A stretch of 64,000 nt of DNA from Aphanomyces cochlioides (lineage: Eukaryota; Oomycota; Saprolegniomycetes; Saprolegniales; Verrucalvaceae), in NCBI GenBank assembly GCA_019828595.1, contig JAHQRK010000001.1, positions 3,534,001-3,598,000 on the forward strand. Reading direction: 5' to 3'. Shown piece after piece: positions 61,591 to 64,000 of this stretch. How positions within the stretch are numbered: the first letter of the stretch is position 1; each line of letters starts with the position of its first letter. Position numbers and translations under genes: made by a program. The notes beneath the pieces are model-generated. The model was not told the DNA's origin, did not search any database, and worked only from the letters and a program-made list of their open reading frames with translations.

Positions 61591-64000
61591 TTATCTTCGA
61601 GATGCGATGACTTGATCGCTGACGACGCGCGCAAAGCTTTCAAGCACGTGGAGCTCCCAGTCTCTCACTAGCGTCTTTCTGGGCGTAGTGTGCAGGACTG
61701 CGATCGTCCCAAGCACGAGACCACTTGCTTCGTCGGTCAATTGAGCGCCCAAGTAGAATCGGAACTTGCGTCCCTTGACGAGAGGATTCTGTTGAAATCG
61801 TGGATCCTTGGCTGCATCCAAAACGACAAGAACTCTCGCGTCGGTGCCTACGGTATGTGCGCAAAATGACACGTCTCGCGACAACTCGTCGGGGAAATGC
61901 TTCCCAATCTTGGCTATGACTGTTTGAGTGGACCGACCCATGAGACTGGCGACGGCAACAACACCAGGCCAGCTATGGTATACCATCGTGACCATGTGCT
62001 GGATCGTGGTGTTTCTTCTCAACGCACGTATGTCCACACTCTCGACGAGCCGAAGACGCACAGCTTCGTTCACTGGAATTGGAGGCTCTGGCCACGGCTG
62101 ATGCCAAATACCGCCTCGCTTTGAAAGTACTTCGGTCGTATGGAGAGCGCTGCAGACGCGACAAACTCGTGTTTGCTGCTTATCAAGGTTGACCACTGTC
62201 GAGCAGAGACGACAGACGACGTCGCCACACGCTCGACACTGGAGTCGCCTTCGAAAGAGCGTGAAGCGCTTGGCGCAAGCCGAGCACGAGAAAAAGTCAG
62301 CGAGCGGTTGCAGTCTCATCGCGTCGACGAGCTGTAGCTTGGGGAGGAGATCCACGTCTTCTTCCACTTGGTTGTCATGACCACTCGGATCTTCTTCCTC
62401 TTGAGATGGTTTGGTTGGACGGAGTGGCTCCAGAGCAGTGAGAAGAACTCGTGTTCTGCCGCGCAGCCGTCGTCGTGTCAACGCGCCTCGGACAAACGCT
62501 TGAAGGTGCGCGATCGCTCGGATCCTGCGCTGACGGCGTGCTCGAAAACGACGCTGCAAGATCGCTAGGCATCTTGTCGCTGCTTGGAGCTGTCGTTGCA
62601 TCCTCAGACGAACGCGCCAACCTCGAAAGATTGCTTGGACTCGTACGGCGGCTCTGGCGCGGCGGTGATTGCTTTGAAATCGGCGCTGGCACCACAAAGT
62701 CATGGCCTTTAATTGTTTGTACAGTCGCCGCCATCGATATCCGCGGAACACGTGCGTCAGAACGGCCATCTTGGCGTCAAGGACTTGTTCAAGCCATGCT
62801 TCAAGCGCAGCGTGCGTATGGCTCTGAAGGAAGACCTTGGACGTGCCCAACTGAAGGCCATGTGGAGCATGCGACGATGAGGACGACGTCAAAGTTGCGT
62901 CGGCTGGTGGCGTTGCTGTTGTTGGTAAGCGGCGGCACAGCGCGTCCAAGATCAAAGTAACGTCATGACTCGAAGCGCGTTCATGAGCCACGAGTGGCCA
63001 GAACCTTGCGCAGAAGTCTGGAATCGCCACGCGGATCGGATAGCCACGCCGCGCAAGCTGAATCGCGGCGACAACGCCATTGCAGCGCAGCTGTTCCTTC
63101 ATGCGATGGACGTCAAAGCGTCCTGGCACTGCATCGTCGTTTGGCTTGAAGCAGCGGACGTAATGCGGACTGGCAGCGTCATGCAGACGCTCCAAGAGTT
63201 GCGTGAGTTGGCTTTTGAACTTGCTCGCGACACTGCCTTGACGTCTTGAAGTCAACGTTGCAGTCGCGGCGGCAGTAGAAGCGACGCCAAGTTCACGAAG
63301 AAACATGTCGGACGCGTGGTGAAGGATCTCAACCAACGAGTCTTGCGCGACGCTGTTCTTGTCGCGGAAGCCGAGGCAGGCGTACTCGACCGAGCCGGCG
63401 TAGTGGTGGATCATGAAGCGCATCTTGGCTCTCTGGACATTCGACGCCGTCGCGACTGCACTCGGAAGGCATTTCATGTACAATTTGGCCGCAAATGCCG
63501 CGTCGGAGCCTTTGGCCAGCCGCGTTTCGTCGTCCAAGAGCGCAAAGAGGCCGTGTGGTCTCGCTGTGAAGAAATCGACGCAAATTGACGACGTGTCGGC
63601 GACATCCACCAATCGCCAGTCGATGCCTTGACGCATGTACTCGGCTTGCTCCTGCGCAAAGACGCGGGCGTGGCATTCTCGCTCAAGCACTTCGTTGGCA
63701 AAGTTGATGCAGAGCTGCTCGAACGAATTCGTCGCGACGTTTTCAAAGCCAAAGATGTCGAGGAGACCGATCCAATGGTCATGGCGCCGCGGCCGAGCCA
63801 GCCGCGCGTTCATTCTGTCGACGAGCCACTCAAAGAGACGGCTGTAGAGCGCTTTCGCCAGTCCATCCCGCGCCGCGCATGCTTCTTGAATCGACAGAGA
63901 CAGCACTTGGACATCTGACGATGCCACCACGAGCGTCCTTGTGCACAGCGCAGCAATGAGATCCGCCAACGGCATGGCCAGGAGCGCCGCTGCTGCTGAG
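61591..64000 (-). CDS. Myosin head - IQ repeats - FYVE - GAF protein, N-terminus beyond window
   Basis: Open to the right edge, so the motor domain start is missing. Present are the relay region (WIGLLDIFGFENVATNSFEQL), the strut and converter region (YVRCFKPNDDAVPGRF, GTSKVFLQ), about five IQ motifs (Arg-rich, e.g. RVQAIFRGWRVRLR) and a FYVE-type zinc finger with eight Cys (FSCSACAKRFTLFRRRLQCR, CRLCS, CRVCS). A C-terminal GAF domain follows (DVSFCAHTVGTDARVLVVLD, GLVLGTIAVLHT). Fusions of myosin with FYVE and GAF are known as an oomycete-type class. A role in endosome transport through PtdIns(3)P binding is inferred. In the FYVE core, RRRLQCR replaces the usual RRHHCR, so lipid binding may be altered. 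The stop lies 142 bp upstream of the next gene's ATG. Confidence 0.92.
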   Translation of the reverse strand, partial: SAAAALLAMPLADLIAALCTRTLVVASSDVQVLSLSIQEACAARDGLAKALYSRLFEWLVDRMNARLARPRRHDHWIGLLDIFGFENVATNSFEQLCINFANEVLERECHARVFAQEQAEYMRQGIDWRLVDVADTSSICVDFFTARPHGLFALLDDETRLAKGSDAAFAAKLYMKCLPSAVATASNVQRAKMRFMIHHYAGSVEYACLGFRDKNSVAQDSLVEILHHASDMFLRELGVASTAAATATLTSRRQGSVASKFKSQLTQLLERLHDAASPHYVRCFKPNDDAVPGRFDVHRMKEQLRCNGVVAAIQLARRGYPIRVAIPDFCARFWPLVAHERASSHDVTLILDALCRRLPTTATPPADATLTSSSSSHAPHGLQLGTSKVFLQSHTHAALEAWLEQVLDAKMAVLTHVFRGYRWRRLYKQLKAMTLWCQRRFQSNHRRARAAVRVQAIFRGWRVRLRMQRQLQAATRCLAILQRRFRARRQRRIRAIAHLQAFVRGALTRRRLRGRTRVLLTALEPLRPTKPSQEEEDPSGHDNQVEEDVDLLPKLQLVDAMRLQPLADFFSCSACAKRFTLFRRRLQCRACGDVVCRLCSTVVNLDKQQTRVCRVCSALHTTEVLSKRGGIWHQPWPEPPIPVNEAVRLRLVESVDIRALRRNTTIQHMVTMVYHSWPGVVAVASLMGRSTQTVIAKIGKHFPDELSRDVSFCAHTVGTDARVLVVLDAAKDPRFQQNPLVKGRKFRFYLGAQLTDEASGLVLGTIAVLHTTPRKTLVRDWELHVLESFARVVSDQVIASRR

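Overview
The window looks like nuclear DNA of an oomycete, most likely a saprolegnialean such as Aphanomyces, Achlya or a relative (inference). The evidence is dense genes with many GT-AG introns of about 39-56 bp, a myosin head-IQ-FYVE-GAF fusion, a cyclic-nucleotide-binding/kinase/PP2C fusion, four Crinkler (CRN) family copies and a Crypton-type tyrosine recombinase. No bacterial operon or Shine-Dalgarno architecture is visible.

Region 1 (1-18,700) is a compact housekeeping block interrupted by one mariner element. In order: the C-terminus of nucleolar GTPase NOG2/GNL2; a CHAP amidase joined to a degenerate glutathionylspermidine-synthetase domain; a plant-like mariner element (2551-4365); a small coiled-coil gene; a six-exon CTD-type phosphatase; an 18-intron coiled-coil gene of about 1,540 aa; a PH-domain INPP4-type lipid phosphatase; MsrA; a mitochondrial-type gamma-carbonic anhydrase; and a PARL-like rhomboid. 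Convergent neighbours are 16-51 bp apart. I rebuilt the introns by eye from splice sites and frame continuity.

Region 2 (18,700-54,600) is a transposon- and effector-rich accessory block. It holds a decayed CRN copy, an 11.9-kb Ty3/gypsy element whose LTRs differ at about five positions, several MITEs (some nested), a Skp1-CRN chimera, a 148-bp satellite, a Crypton remnant, a nucleoporin-like pseudogene, a second CRN copy with one nonsense codon, an intact PIF/Harbinger transposase, and two pogo/Tigger elements. The gypsy element carries spliced ORFs with zinc-binding motifs on the strand opposite gag-pol.

Region 3 (54,600-64,000) centres on a cNMP-cNMP-kinase-PP2C gene with a probable N-myristoylated start. 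Its PP2C end is duplicated in inverted orientation, with a CRN NTPase remnant between the arms. The window ends in a myosin-FYVE-GAF gene that runs off the right edge.

The most unusual theme is that all four CRN-family loci abut or contain pieces of ordinary host genes: Skp1, the PP2C 3' end (three times) and a dynein-heavy-chain-like segment. This looks like repeated gene-fragment capture or ectopic recombination around CRN sequences. Two junctions leave open chimeric reading frames.
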